DNA of 64,000 bases, from NCBI GenBank assembly GCA_039654915.1, contig CM077599.1:12216501-12280500 (forward strand), given 5' to 3'. This DNA comes from Aquilaria yunnanensis (Eukaryota; Streptophyta; Magnoliopsida; Malvales; Thymelaeaceae). Below are positions 22,936-35,328 of the stretch, piece by piece. Below the pieces are notes generated by a model that searched no databases, was not told where the DNA came from, and was given only the letters and a program-made list of their open reading frames with translations. Numbering within the stretch: position 1 is the first letter of the stretch; each line of letters begins with the position of its first letter. The position numbers and the translations under genes are program-made.

Positions 22936-23864
22936 TTATTTTTATTTTTACATCTTTTTTACTTGAAACTAATTTTAATTAAAAATTAATATTATGTAGT
23001 TACAATAACCAATTGAAAATACAATTTTTATAATCTTACTAAATTTTTATGAATTTTTCTAGTTTCAAGCCTTTAAAAAAAATTCATAAAAATTTAACAA
23101 CATCCTAAAAATTTACTTTCAAATTGATTATTGTATCTACATAATATTGTGTTTCAAATAAAATTGGTTTCAAGTAAAAAAGATGTAAAAATTAAAAAAA
23201 GTTAGTTGACTTTAACTCAAACGAATTGGCCCTAAAAAAGTGGCTCCCTAATTACTTCAAATTCTCAAATCTCTATTATTAAATGATTCTGAGTACAAAA
23301 AAATAAAATAAAATTTTGTTTTTTAACATATAATTGAATTTTAATAATTTTAGAATGTATTGTTCTGCTTCATCAACCACAAATTGAAAAAGATTACGAA
23401 GATTTTACAATTATTTTTATTTCTCATATTTCTGGGTGATCAAATTAATCTTTTTTCTAATTAATCAAAAGTTATATCTTGTATGTGCATCCAGATTTAA
23501 ATAAAAGTAGTGGATTCATCCCTATTATATATCCTCATGGTATCCAGTGTCGCAGAGACACCGTTAACAACACCTTGGGTAACATATTGTCTTTATTGAT
23601 TAGAATGATACCTTTTTTTATCAACAGAAGAAAAAATGAGGAGAGTAAAATCCGTTTAGCATTTCTAAAATGCAATGTCTTTTCAATTTTTCCCAGCTAA
23701 CTAAAAAAATAAAACAGTTATAATTTTTATAAATAAAAAAAATAATTGTTAGACTTTTTAAAATATAGAGTTTCAACTAGTGATTACCTTTTTTAAAAAT
23801 ATCTCTATGAATACAATCAGACACTTTTATTCATTCTTGAAAAAACCTAACCCAACTTGCCAGC
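22936..23864. other. Intergenic, AT-rich, with inverted repeat
   Basis: No gene seen. The stretch around 22945-23040 (TTTACTTGAAAC ... AATATTATG) is mirrored in reverse at about 23085-23200, suggesting a worn foldback MITE. Confidence 0.4.
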
Positions 23865-24381
23865 TAGAGGTGAGCAAGAAATCAGTTTTAACTGAAAAAA
23901 CTGAAAATTTTGAATTATTTCAATTTTTTTAGTTATGCTATTTCAATTATCTATTTGGTTTTGGTTTTAACCGAATTTTTAAATTAATTTTTGGTTTAAT
24001 TTTTGGAATTGTGTAAAAATAAATTTGATGATCTAAAATAACTGATTTTTAAGAAGCTTAACATGCCTTAATTATGATTGGACTTACCATGTGGCCCAGC
24101 CCACATGAAAAATATAATAAATCTAAAAAAATATGGAAACTAATAGCAACCCCATGCCCAAACCAATTAAAAAAATGAGACCTTCACAAAAAAGAAAACA
24201 ATTCAACAAGGTAAATTATGTGAGAGGAGAAAAAATCCATTATTTCGGTTATATAATCGAAAAACCAAATTTTGTTTTGGTTTTAGGGTAAAAATTGGTT
24301 GTTTCAATTACTAGCTTCTACAACTGAAAATCATATTATTTTGATAATTTAGTTTTAATTATAACTGAATGATCAATTCTA
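23865..24381. mobile_element. Worn hAT-type MITE
   Basis: It starts TAGAGGTGAGCAAGAAATCA and ends with the inverse of TAGAATTGATCATTCAG. The interior carries CTGAAAAAACTGAAAATTTT dyads like the MITE at 11583-12137. No convincing target duplication remains. Confidence 0.5.
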
Positions 24382-24485
24382 ATATAGCTACCTTATTAAA
24401 AGTGGCATCACTAGATAAATTTTTCTCTAAAACAAATACTACCGATCAACTTTATTATTATTATTTTTTACATGAAAGAACATTA

Positions 24486-24720
24486 CTCACTTCATTTCAT
24501 ATTAGCTGTTCGTTTTACATTTTTTGACTAAAGTTTGACTTAAATATATTTATGTTAATTTGAGTTGAAAAAAAATCTAAAAAATGATATTTAAAAACTA
24601 TAATATTTAATGTTGCATTTTCATGTAAAAAGTTTATATTTTGATGATAAATTTTTTAAAAAATAAAACCTTAAATTAATTACTGTGAATAATAAAGATA
24701 ATAACTTTTGTGAGATAGAG
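24486..24720. mobile_element. Stowaway-like MITE
   Basis: It starts CTCACTTCATTTCA, and its right end reversed is CTCTATCTCACAAAAG; TA flanks both sides (24484-24485, 24721-24722). The interior is homologous in reverse to the MITE at 285-480. Confidence 0.6.
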
Positions 24721-24722
24721 TA

Positions 24723-25520
24723 AATTTACAATGCAAGAAGATGCTCATAATATATAAGATAAAGAAAATGCATGTTTTATCAAAACGTAAAGATCATTAG
24801 AACCAATATTCTTGAACTCCTGTCTTCTACTGTATCCCTCTAATCACTTGGTGGTTGGGGAAACCAAATTTGATTTATAATCAATCGACGTCAACATAAA
24901 TTTTATTGTAAGCCACACAGCGCCACTTAAACTTCTGTGTTCATAATATAAATCAAACCGGTAAATAGTACGGCGTAACATTGTGCCAAATCTGGCAAAA
25001 ATCCAAGTCAATAAAAAAAAAAAGCAATTAAATAGCATATTTGTATTGATAAATTCACAAAATATTAATCTAGCTTAAAAAAAACAAAACAAAACAAAAC
25101 TGGGTCCCGGGGCCTAGTAGTCGTAATCTGGAATGGTGGAACCCACGCGCAAAAACCCTGACTCATGACTCTTGACTCGTGACTCGTGAGTGGCTCTGCG
25201 AGTGTGATGGAGAGGAAGTTCTGGGATATTGCTTGACCTCTTAAGTAATGGTTTAATTCACCTTTTTCGCAGTTCTTCAATAATATATACACTTCTATCC
25301 CCTATATTTGAGGAATCTGCTCTTTTTGCACTGATTTTTGCAACAATAACCAATGCCAAAAAAATTGGCATTTAAAGATAGAAGAAATATATAATTTACT
25401 AAACTATTAAACCATTATTAAAAAAGATAGTCATCAAAAATTTTAAATTATAATTTCAAATATTTATCTTGGACAGCATTAAAAGAAAAAAGAAGATAAC
25501 TAAATTTGGATATGAAAATG
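24723..25520. other. Intergenic, no gene seen
   Basis: AT-rich sequence. A run of GACTCATGACTCTTGACTCG repeats near 25160-25190 is the only structured item noticed. Confidence 0.5.
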
Positions 25521-27288
25521 GAGTAACATTCACCATACATCCATTAACTTATTTTCTTATCCTATTCAGGTCACGTAACTCCATTTTATTCTACTGAACT
25601 CATTTATCTCAAATAACACGTCTTATTGGATCATTTTCCATTATTTTTACTGTTAAAATTAACAGAACTTCAGTAAAAATGCCTAATTTAATCCTAAAAT
25701 TTTCATCATCATACTCACTACACCCTAAAACTTCTAGATCAGACACTTCAACCATCATCTTCATCAAACACAATTTTCTCTCTCCCCTTCACAATTTCTA
25801 CTACAAATAATGAAAAACGTCAACCCCCCTTCATAATTTTTCTCTCTCTGATGATTCTTCTCCCTTTTCTCCTTCACGCCCTCCCGATCTCCAATCACCC
25901 ATTGTCCTTGCCGCCCTCAACCTCTCCCTTTGTTGCCCATCGTCCCCATTGCCTTGACCTCTGCTCCTATTTCCCGTCATCATCGCACTCTTAAAGTTCA
26001 TCTGATGCCATAATATCTCTCGTTTCCCTTTGTAGCCGCCCTAGATCTCCCGTTTTCCCTCTGTCACCGGCCTCGATTTCCAAATATCACCATCGGCTTC
26101 GTCATCGTGCTCCTCCGATTCATCTTTGCCAATTCATTCTCAATCGTCTCCGCTCCACTTCCAAAACTAAGGATGAGGAAGAACCCGAATCAAATTTCAA
26201 GTTTTATGAAAGAGGATTTCATGGGAAGAACCCGAATCTGAGGAGAGCCAAATCGTCAATTGCTCGTTCTCAATCGTCTCGTGTCATTAGAAACATGCAA
26301 TGATCGTTGACGAGATAAAGCGAGGAAAAGTAGCTAACAAGCCTTTAGGACCGTAAACGAACATAATGAACATAAACAAGAGCTATTCGTGTTTATTCGT
26401 TTAGTTTTTTAACGAACATAAACACAAACATGTCTTATTTGTATTTGTTCGTTCATTTAGTATAAAGTGGTTGTTCGTATTCATTCATTTTCATTTGTAA
26501 ACAAATGCATGAACAGTAATATATGAACATAAATGCATACATGAATGTGTTCATGAATAATGTATAAAATATATTCATGAACGATTTAAATGAACATAAA
26601 TGAATGATCGTAAATGAACACACACACACACACATAACTACAAATTATAAATTAATAAATAAACACACGAATGACAAACAAATGAACGAACATAAATGAA
26701 TAATAATCGAACTGTTAATGAACATAAATGAATAAACATATGCTTATTCGTGTTCGTTTATTTAAATAAATGAACAAAAAATTATGTTTGTGTTCATTTG
26801 TTTAGCTTAATAAACAAACTTCTGTCGAACGGTTCACTAAACGTTTTATTTGTTTACAACCCTATAAGCCTTTGTAGATTCCAAATCCATGCTTGCAATG
26901 TTAATTGATGCTTCCAAGTTAAAGTTAGAATGTGATTTGAAATTGAAAAGCATGACAGAGGGGCAAGAGAGTGAGATGCAAAATTTGTGCGTAGAGAATC
27001 GAGTGCATAGGAGGAGAAATAGAAAATCATGTTTAGGGTGAGATGAAGATGATGGTTGAGTTGCTAGATTCATAAGTTTTAGGTTGCTAGTATTATGATG
27101 AAGAAAGTCTAGGGACTAAAATTGTTATTTTTTATTGAAATTATATTAAAATTAACAGTTAAAGTGATGGAAGGACTCTCATAAGATGCATTATATGAGA
27201 TATGGGACTTTACTAGGAAAAAACTAGAGTTATGTGACCCAAATATAATTAAAAAATAAGTTAAGGGATCTATGGTGGATTTTATTCC
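25521..27288. mobile_element. Mutator-like foldback element A
   Basis: The left arm (25521 to about 25750) starts GAGTAACATTCACCATAC; the right arm (about 27050-27288) is its reverse complement, starting GGAATAAAATCCACCATAG. Similarity runs for over 200 bp. The 9 bp flanks ATGAAAATG (25512-25520) and ATAAAAATG (27289-27297) differ at one base, as expected for Mutator-type target duplications. No transposase was seen. A hAT MITE sits inside. It belongs to the same family as 46625-47936, sharing both arms and about 75 bp inward of the right arm. Confidence 0.75.
26347..26865. mobile_element. hAT-type MITE nested in foldback element A
   Basis: The ends AGGACCGTAAAC and (reversed right end) ATAGGGTTGTAAAC are flanked by an exact 8 bp duplication AAGCCTTT at 26339-26346 and 26866-26873. 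The interior is a loose minisatellite of GAACATAAATGAAC / TTCGTTCATTTA motifs on both strands, plus an (AC)n run at 26619-26634. No coding capacity. Confidence 0.7.
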
Positions 27289-28845
27289 ATAAAAATGTAA
27301 ATACTGTACTAAAACTTGGGAGGACAAGTCTAAATGAGAAGTCTTTTTTTCATTTTAATTTCCGTTGGTTTTTTTAATCAATTTTTCTTTTTTTTGTAAT
27401 CCTTCAACTGTAGTTTGAAAATTCAAAAATTCCTGGCAGGGCACAATGTTCTTTTTCCAATCCTACATGATTATCTTTGAAAAGACCATATGAAATAGGT
27501 TATTCGAGGGAGCTGCTTCTTATCTAATAACATCAGCACATTCTGTGGTCTTTAGTTTGTTTGTTCCGAGCTTTTTCGTCGATCTAACAATTTGAATTGG
27601 TCATGGTAATTCATTGTTTACCTTCTCCATTCGCATTTGGTCTTATATTGCATGCATGTTGAATTCTTGTCAGTTGATCGGCTTTGGTTCAGATTGGTGG
27701 CATTACTTTTGTTTTCTTTCTTTTACATGTTATACTTTACCAATTTTTTGAATACATCGACTTTATTGAAGCTTGTGGATTTTTTTAATTATTTTTATAC
27801 AGATATTATAATTGTCAGATGTATATTTATTTAAATCAATTGATAGAGAGTTATTTTAAATGGATAGGTAATTTAATAAAACAAAAATTATCTTCCAAGC
27901 TTGGAGATGATAAAAAGAACTCCTTGGCACTAGTCTGGATGAGAATTATTTGAAGGAGGATTAGCGTGCAGGAAGTCTATAACCTTGAACAAGGCAGCTA
28001 TTGATTTGGGCATAGCTATTAGGTGTCAACCGGTTGCAAAAGACTATAATCACCCGAGCCCTAGGCTCACAAGGCTCCTCTAGGTGCTTAAGAACCCGGG
28101 GACTTGTACTTGCAATCCTTCATTTTGGCCTTTATGCGCTTCGAGTGGAATTCCTTCAAAGGCTTCCAGGTACACTCACAAATCACCATAGTATTCATTT
28201 GAAAACTAAGAATGAAGCAGATCACGACAAGAATCAAAAACTTGTTAGGAAATGAGAGAATGAAGAAAAAGCAAAACAAACATGGTGTTATTTGTTGGTA
28301 GAGGCAACTGATATAGAGATAGCCACTGAAGGACGATTGATAGGAAAAAAGTTGCTACTGAAGAAGAATTGACAATGTGGCTACTAAAGTAGTCAGTCAA
28401 TCCAAAAAAAGCCTTACTTAACTATTGAAGGGCAACTAAATAGGAATAATGATTGAAATTTTGTCACTCCTTTTAGTTAAATTTCATATTTCTTACATAG
28501 TGGTCCTAGAAATTAAACAGTCTCAACATGTTATAAGTTTATGGCTAACAACAATATAAGTTTGTCCCTGAGAATAATACTTGGCATCTTTAATAATAGA
28601 CTCCAAATTGAATCTTGTGTCTTTTATATAGAAAGAGAAATAACATATCCACAGACTTCACAAACTCCACAAAATAGTATAACAATAAGCAAATTATTGT
28701 CTATATAAAGAATATTCACTTGGGGAAGATTACCCATTTAATGTCCACCTAACAGTATCTTGAGGTCAAAACCTTTGTCATACGTCTATGATGGGAAAAA
28801 AATTCTCCAATTACCCACCATGTATAACAAAACAATAAACATGAT
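27289..28845. other. Intergenic, no gene seen
   Basis: Several frames of 60-75 codons occur, but none shows a recognisable domain or splice context. It may hold decayed retroelement sequence upstream of the LINE 3' end. Confidence 0.45.
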
Positions 28846-29341
28846 TAAAGAAACACCCACCACAAAGTAGACTGGACACTGATATTGCAATTGGAAAGGC
28901 CAATGCTCTGGGGGTAGGGGCAATTATTCGTGATGCACAGGGAGATGTAGTGGTAGCTCTCATGGCAAAGAAAGAAGGGTTGACTGATGCTTTTTATAGA
29001 GAGAGTATGGCATGTGTTGAAGGGCTTAAGCTTGCAAAACATTGAACTGGATGTAAGTGAGGTCGTCAAGGCTATTATGTCAAAAGCAGAGAGGACGTCG
29101 AAGGCATTTATTTGCATTCTAGAGGCTCGATCTTGGCTGTCGAAGCTTGGTGGTTGACAAGTTATCTGCACATCCTATAGCACTAACCAAGCAGCTCATT
29201 TGTTAGCACATCTAGCTTTGTCTTGTGATGATTTTTGCTTATGGATGAAAAATCATCCAAACTAGCTTATGGCCATTGTAGCTTTGGAACAATTGGCTTA
29301 ATGTTATTTCCAAGGTGCTTCTCACTAGGGGGAAAAAAAAA
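28846..29341 (+). pseudogene. LINE 3' end with RNase H-like (RVT_3) remnant
   Basis: The plus strand reads PPQSRLDTDIAIG, GVGAIIRDAQGDVVVAL and YRESMACVEGLKLAKH before a stop. In shifted frames it continues with an LDVSEVVKAIMSKAERTSKA-like stretch and a TNQAAHLLAHLALS tail. This order matches the RNase H domain at the 3' end of plant non-LTR retrotransposons: an Asp-start strand, GAIIRD, a helix with the catalytic Glu, and a closing NxxAHxLA. Frameshifts and stops disable it. A poly(A) run follows at 29332-29341, as expected for a 5'-truncated LINE copy. Confidence 0.7.
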
Positions 29342-29568
29342 CAAGGTTGCCTGTTTTAATATTCCCTATCTTGTTTACTTCATTTTTATCCTTTGGAATA
29401 TTTAGAAATAAAGGAATCTGCTTCTTTTTTAGGATAAACACTTGGATCCTTCCCTTGTTATATGAAAAAAAAAAAAAGGAACAAGTCACTGAATTTGTGA
29501 CTATGTTAAGTAATACTTTTACTTCTAGGCAATAGCCCTCCATATTTCAGGTTTCTGTCTGAACCCTT

Positions 29569-30200
29569 CCATCGGTAGGCACCTTCAAATTAAATATTGA
29601 TGGATTCCTGAACCCTGCTTTGGGGTGGCTGGAGCTGGTGGCATCATTAGGGATCATAAATGGTGTTTTGATATTGCTTTCACCAGAAGCTAGGGTAGGT
29701 TAGCCCCCTATAGGTTGAGATTTGGAGCCTCTATAAGGGTTTCAAAATGACTTCTCTTATGGGTGATATTGTGTTAGAAGTTGAATCAAATTGTAAACAG
29801 TTGTGTGATTTGATTCCCTTTAGCACTTCTAACCCCCATAACTTACAAAATATTGTCTTAAAGTATAAGTTGCTAATGGGTGCGTTAAGAGTCAACCAAC
29901 TAAATCATCATCCAAAAAAGGGCAATAAAGCTATAGATAATCTAGTGAAGCACGGTGCAAACATGGAAGAGTTGTTTGCTTATTTTGATATGCCTTCTTC
30001 CTTTTTGGAGGAGACTATAGCCCAGCAAGTGGTCTTTGACAGTGTTACTAGTTGTGCTCCAGCTGGCAGAGTCTCATCCATACAACTTTCTTCTTTTGCT
30101 TCTTGTATTAATAGGTTAGCCTCTACTGTTAGCCCTTATTGTAAGGGTAAAGGCATTCTATTGTAGTTTCTATTCTACTCTCTCATCTTTCAACCAAAAA
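29569..30200 (+). pseudogene. Second LINE 3' end with RNase H-like remnant
   Basis: It starts FKLNIDGFLNPA, shifts frame into GVAGAGGIIRDHKWCFDIAF, then a TAG, and resumes at 29747 with a 139-codon open frame reading DIVLEVESNCKQLCDLI, HNLQNIVLKYKLLMG and PKKGNKAIDNLVKHGA. That is the same domain order as the copy just upstream, but it is diverged and probably from a different LINE lineage. An A-rich run after 30193 could be its tail. The 139-codon frame is a fragment, not a gene. Confidence 0.65.
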
Positions 30201-30549
30201 AAGGCAACAAAACCATCTTTTAATAGCATTATTTGAGAAAGTAAGGGAAATCGACTCCTACATGCCTTCTTCCTTAATTTCCCTTTTCTACTTGGACTAG
30301 AACAATGAGAGCAATTATTTTTCTTGTCTTATATTATTATTTCATCTAAAAAAAAAGGCAGGGTTTGTTTCACCTATAGTTTAATTAAATTATTCATATT
30401 TATTTTTTTATATAATGGTTATTTCCACAAATTACATTATTATTGAAACTATACACTTTAATCCAAATTACAAAATTGACAACAACAAGATATTCATAAT
30501 GTCAATTATTAACTATCTAATGACTAAAGTTAGTTAACAGAAAACGATA

Positions 30550-31651
30550 CTCCCTCTATCCTATATTCTTTGTACCATTTTTCATTTTGAGTTATCTTAA
30601 ATTCTTTACACCATTTTATTATTTAATGAATTTTACCAAATAAGTTTTTACAATTATTGCTCTCACTTTTAAAAACCAATAGGTTAAATATTTTGCTCTT
30701 TTCTCTACTTCTTTACTTCCCTAATCTCCACCAGGCTATTACGGGGATCAGGCATGAATCCCCCACCTTGCCTGAGACAAGGTCATATGCAAACTGCCAC
30801 AAGTAGGGGCAACAGCTCAAGTTGCTCACAACCAACCAAATTAAGGGAGGAGGTGACCAATCAAGGATGGATGAAGGTGGTAGATTAAAGTGGTGATGGA
30901 TGTGACGAATCTTAGCTAAGATAGAAGTGATGAATCAAGATAGGGGACAACATGGATAAGAGAGTCGAACTCCTATAGAATTTTGTGATTGGGTCTCTTT
31001 TCTTGTACCTTCCTACTGGTAATGGAATGTTCACAATGCAAAAGGCTAATGAGATTGTTAAAATTGGGTATTTGAACGGTCTCTTTGTTTTTGGCAAGAT
31101 TCATATGTTTAATTGAGCAAACCTTTGATTAGAAGAGATTGAAGTAACCTCAATATAGGCATCCATGAAAGGATGTTTTGTACACCAAGTAAAAGGATTG
31201 ATTGTTTGCAATAGGCGTAACCTGCTTCCTTCAAACACTTTCCTTTTCTAGGAGTTACAGTGAATGATCAATTGATGGGTTGCTAGTCTAGTTTTTCTAC
31301 TTTATATTGCTAATTCCAAGTTGTGACTTTATATATGGGTTGTAACCACGATTACAAAGGGGACTAGTCAATTTATTATTGATTGAATTCTTCTCCATTA
31401 GTCTTTGGTCCTTTATCTATAGAACATCAAAATCCTTCTTTTTGAGTTATGACAAAGGTGAGAAATAAAGGCGGAATAGAGGTGACTAATCTAGCTAGGA
31501 TAGAGGCAGTGGATGTGATTTGTCATGTAGTAAACAGGAAGGAAAAAGGGCAGGCAAGGGTAAAATTGAAAAAAAAAAAATACATACTTTTAGCATTTTT
31601 AATCTCCCCCCGCTAAACTCAAATAGAGCAAAGAAATTGGGATAGAGAGAG
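30550..31651. mobile_element. Large Stowaway-like (Tc1/mariner) element
   Basis: The left end is CTCCCTCTATCCTATATTC, and the right end reversed is CTCTCTCTATCCCAATTTC. Both ends are flanked by TA (30548-30549, 31652-31653). The ends match the CTCCCTCCGTCCC pattern of Stowaway MITEs. At 1,102 bp it is larger than most and has no transposase; its interior could include another insertion. Confidence 0.6.
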
Positions 31652-31653
31652 TA

Positions 31654-31995
31654 AAATTTTACGTAGAATGTTATTCATGACATAACTTTCTTAAGAAAAT
31701 AATTTGAGATAAAGTTTCTAACTATCATATTATCATAGGTTTATTTATTTTGTAACATGTGTGGAAAAATATCATCAAACGGTCATGAGTTAATATAGTC
31801 CAGATATTCATAAATACCGTCAATCACTAGGTATGCCACACTATATAGATTATAGGTACACCGTATGGTATATTGTACTACATACTATTATTAAGTGCAT
31901 AAAAATATATTATAATACTATTTTAAGGTGAAATAACTTAAATATAATTTTTTGCACCATTTTATATGTATTCTAATTATTTTCATTATAGTTTC

Positions 31996-32066
<71 letters not shown>

Positions 32067-33360
32067 AATATTTTTATATGAAAATGCATAAAAAATGGAA
32101 TATAGAGAACAAAAAAATATTGTAGAGCAAAAAAAAAAAATTAATTTATTGATACATGAAAAAAAACATCATTACCAATAAAATTTTTTAAATAAATTTT
32201 TTTTTGTCAAATTATGTGCTTTAATTATATTTTATCATTTTATATATGTACATATGGTGTTTTGATGTTAAAATGAACAAAATAAAAATACCTCATCCAT
32301 GTACCTCAATACATACCACACGTATATCATAGTAAACTAGAAAAAAAACAGTACACAAAAAATGCATAAGCATGTGAAATACCAAAAAATACAATAGTGT
32401 CTCATGCAGGTAAATGATAACTTGTGAAAGTTTTATATCATGTACCATATATATACCCATGATAAATGAAATACCACACAAAATTTATCTATAGAATTGG
32501 ATATAGTTAATAGCTTACTGTATTGATAACCCATTACAAGATTGATATTCTATAGAGCATAGGAAAAAAAAAAGGATTAATTTTTCCATTAATTTTTTTT
32601 ATGGGCAAATTTGCTATCAATGTTTTATGTTGATAGCAAGTCTACAACCGACCATTAAAATTGCTTAACATAGAAAAATTGAAAAAAATAAGAAAAATAT
32701 AAGTTTTAATTCCAAGTTTCATTTACCTAACACTTTAGCCCCTAAGTTTCTGAATCTATCATTTTTACTATCATCTTCGCTCCAACAAACCCCTGTACCT
32801 TTCACTACCCTATACTCTTTCCACCACCAGCATTACTGCCACTCTTCCACACATTACTACAATGCTCCTTAGAACAAACTCTAATTCAACAGGATTTGGT
32901 TAATGCAAATATAATTAAATCTAGATGTGCTATAGTTCTAAAATAAGTGATAGGTGGTAGTGGTAGCGAAGAGTTGCTTGGCTACAATAAGGAAGGTGTT
33001 GCAAAAGATTTGGTTAGCTAAAGGTTAAGGAGAAAAATTTTCAGGGAATAGTTTAAAAGTTATGTCATAGAATATTATCTAAAAAAAAGGGAATATTTGT
33101 GCCATTTAATGGCCAATGGCAAAATTGCCCGCCCACAATGAAAACATTAATAGTATATTTGCCTGCAAAAAAAGTTTAATAGTAAAATTACTATTTATCC
33201 TATAGTTTAGTGGCAATTTACCCCTTTTCTAAAAAAAAAAAAGTTAATAAAGTACTTCGTTCATAAAAAAAAATTAGCATTAATTTTGCCCATTTAGCCC
33301 CTAAAAATCACAATTTGAAGGCTGGTTACTACATATTTCATAAAATCTCTTGATTTAGCG
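31654..33360. other. Intergenic, AT-rich, with (TA)n
   Basis: A (TA)n microsatellite spans about 31999-32062. A region near 32590-33250 shows GGGCAAATTTGC and its inverse-like GGCAATTTACCCC, perhaps a worn foldback element. No gene seen. Confidence 0.5.
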
Positions 33361-34350
33361 AGTAGGGATGGTAACGAGGCAGATCGGGCATAGGTATCCC
33401 ATACCCACCATCAGTGCCCGCGGTTTTTTCCCTGCCCTCCAATTCGCAGGTATCCGCCAACGGGTGAAAAATGTTACCCGTGCTTGTGACCTTCAGGTAA
33501 TTAATACCCAAAGGTAATCCGTGTAACATTAATCTGTCATTTTAATTTCATAAAAATAAAACATAAAACGTTCATTCCAAATTCATTGTCCACATCAACA
33601 CAATAAAGTCAGTAAAAAAACATGTCGTTTTCCACACCAAATAAAATTTTGAAATCACAAACTATAATCACAGATAATCCAATAAGCTCATGCTTCCAAT
33701 TGTATTGCTTGGTGAATTTTGAAATCACAAACTAACGAAATGAGACAGTCAAACTCGGAATGACTCATAGTCACACGAATCGCACCGCTATCGTCAGTCG
33801 TCACTCGGGCCCAACGTCAACAAACTTGTTGCTCATATTCATCATCGCTCAAACCAGCAATTGTACTCAATTTGTCACTCAGATTCACCGTCACTATGTA
33901 GTTGAAAATGGACGACGCATCAATTTGAAGATGCGATTATGCGAAGGCTGCAATTGATACGTTGTGAGTTTGTGACTGGAATTGAGATGGCAGCACCGTG
34001 AGTCCATGACTAGAATTGAGATAGTGAGTGCAAGAGTGCAACTGGCGAGACCTTCAATTTGGATGGTTGAAGTGAAGGCGAGGTCTACGGGAATCAGGAT
34101 AGACGCTGAAGGACAAAATAGGTTTTGTCTCATACAGCTGAAGGAGAGAAGAAAGGCTAAGAGAGGTAACTTAGGGTAGGGTAGAGTATTGTTATTACTT
34201 TTAAGGCAATATAGGTATTTTAATGCTTGGCGGGTCTTATGAGTAGACGGAGTGGGTTTACTCCTAGTGGATGCTCCCTACCTACCACCTGCCTGTACCC
34301 GTGAGACGGGTAAAAATTGATACCCATACCCACCTTGTTGCGAGTATTTT
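33361..34350. mobile_element. Possible truncated non-autonomous hAT element
   Basis: It starts TAGGGATGGTAACGAGG with GGGCATAGGTATCCCATACC, and closes with GATACCCATACCCACC, as in plant hAT MITEs that carry a GGGTACCC-rich end. The right terminal CATCCCTA was not found, so that end is truncated or diverged. No coding region recognised. Confidence 0.4.
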
Positions 34351-34729
34351 TGTCCGTTTCAGTAGTGGTTCTTGTTTTGGAGGTGATCGTTCTTTGGTGT
34401 CAATATATGCTTTGGAAGGCTAACTTTTAAATAAAATATATTTTCTTCAGTAATTAAAATGTAATTTAATTAACCTTGATATGTGAATAAATCTGATTAA
34501 AAGAACTGCACGTAGTTTGCTTTATTGGACGATTTAGGTCAATTTTGACTTGGGAAGTCTTCTGCGAAGACCTCAGTGGCCTTTGCATGTCGCTGTCGGG
34601 TAAATTATATACTACTATATGTAGGCTCCTCCAATTATTCTTCCAACTACTTTTTTATTACTATATTACATAAGACTAGTTCAAGGGATTCCAAAAAATT
34701 TGATATAATCGGGGTGCAAATTTTGTGAG

Positions 34730-35318
34730 AATAAAATTCATGAATGGTCCTAATATTTAGTCATTATTTTTTTTAGTCCCTAATCTATTGAATATTCTGT
34801 TTTAGTCCTAAAATTATTAAAATGTTTTATTCTAGTCCTAAATCTATTGAGAACGTTTCATTTTGGTCCCAATTTGATAAAATTTGTTAACTCAAAGTAT
34901 TTGTCTAAAAAAAATATTTTAGATCATAATTTAAACTATCTAGTAACTGTCTTACAATAAATTTAATCTGTAAAATAATTTTTTTATAGTTAATAAAAAA
35001 TTTAAGTCACTTTTTTTTTCTCTCTCTATAAATTGAACTTATTTCATTCAAGAAAAAAAAATTATTAATTTAAATTGTCTATTTACTGGTAAAAAATATT
35101 AAACTGTTTAAATTTACTCGAAGACAGTTACCGAATATTTAAATTAAGATTTCAAAAGTTTCTATCAGACAATTATTCTGAGTTACTAAATTTCATCTAA
35201 TGATGGACCAAAATGAAACAATTTTAATAGATTTAAGACCAAAAAAGAACATTTGATAGGTTAGAAACTAAAAGGAAATAATGACAAAAGGTTAGGGACC
35301 ATTTGTGCAATTTACTCA
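34730..35318. mobile_element. Mutator-like hairpin MITE
   Basis: Almost the whole 589 bp folds back on itself: AATGGTCCTAATATTTAGTC and following at the left match the reverse of the right end (TGAGTAAATTGCACAAATGG, TCCCTAACCTTT), with arms of about 280 bp. The 10 bp flank ATTTTGTGAG is exact at 34720-34729 and 35319-35328. The terminus and the 9-10 bp duplication are typical of plant MULE MITEs. Confidence 0.85.
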
Positions 35319-35328
35319 ATTTTGTGAG

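Noticed and set aside
29747..30166. 139-codon open frame as a standalone gene
   Set aside because: Its content is the C-terminal half of a LINE RNase H domain, and the N-terminal half lies just upstream out of frame.
31999..32062. (TA)n run as a possible origin or regulatory element
   Set aside because: A plain dinucleotide microsatellite with no associated gene or motif.
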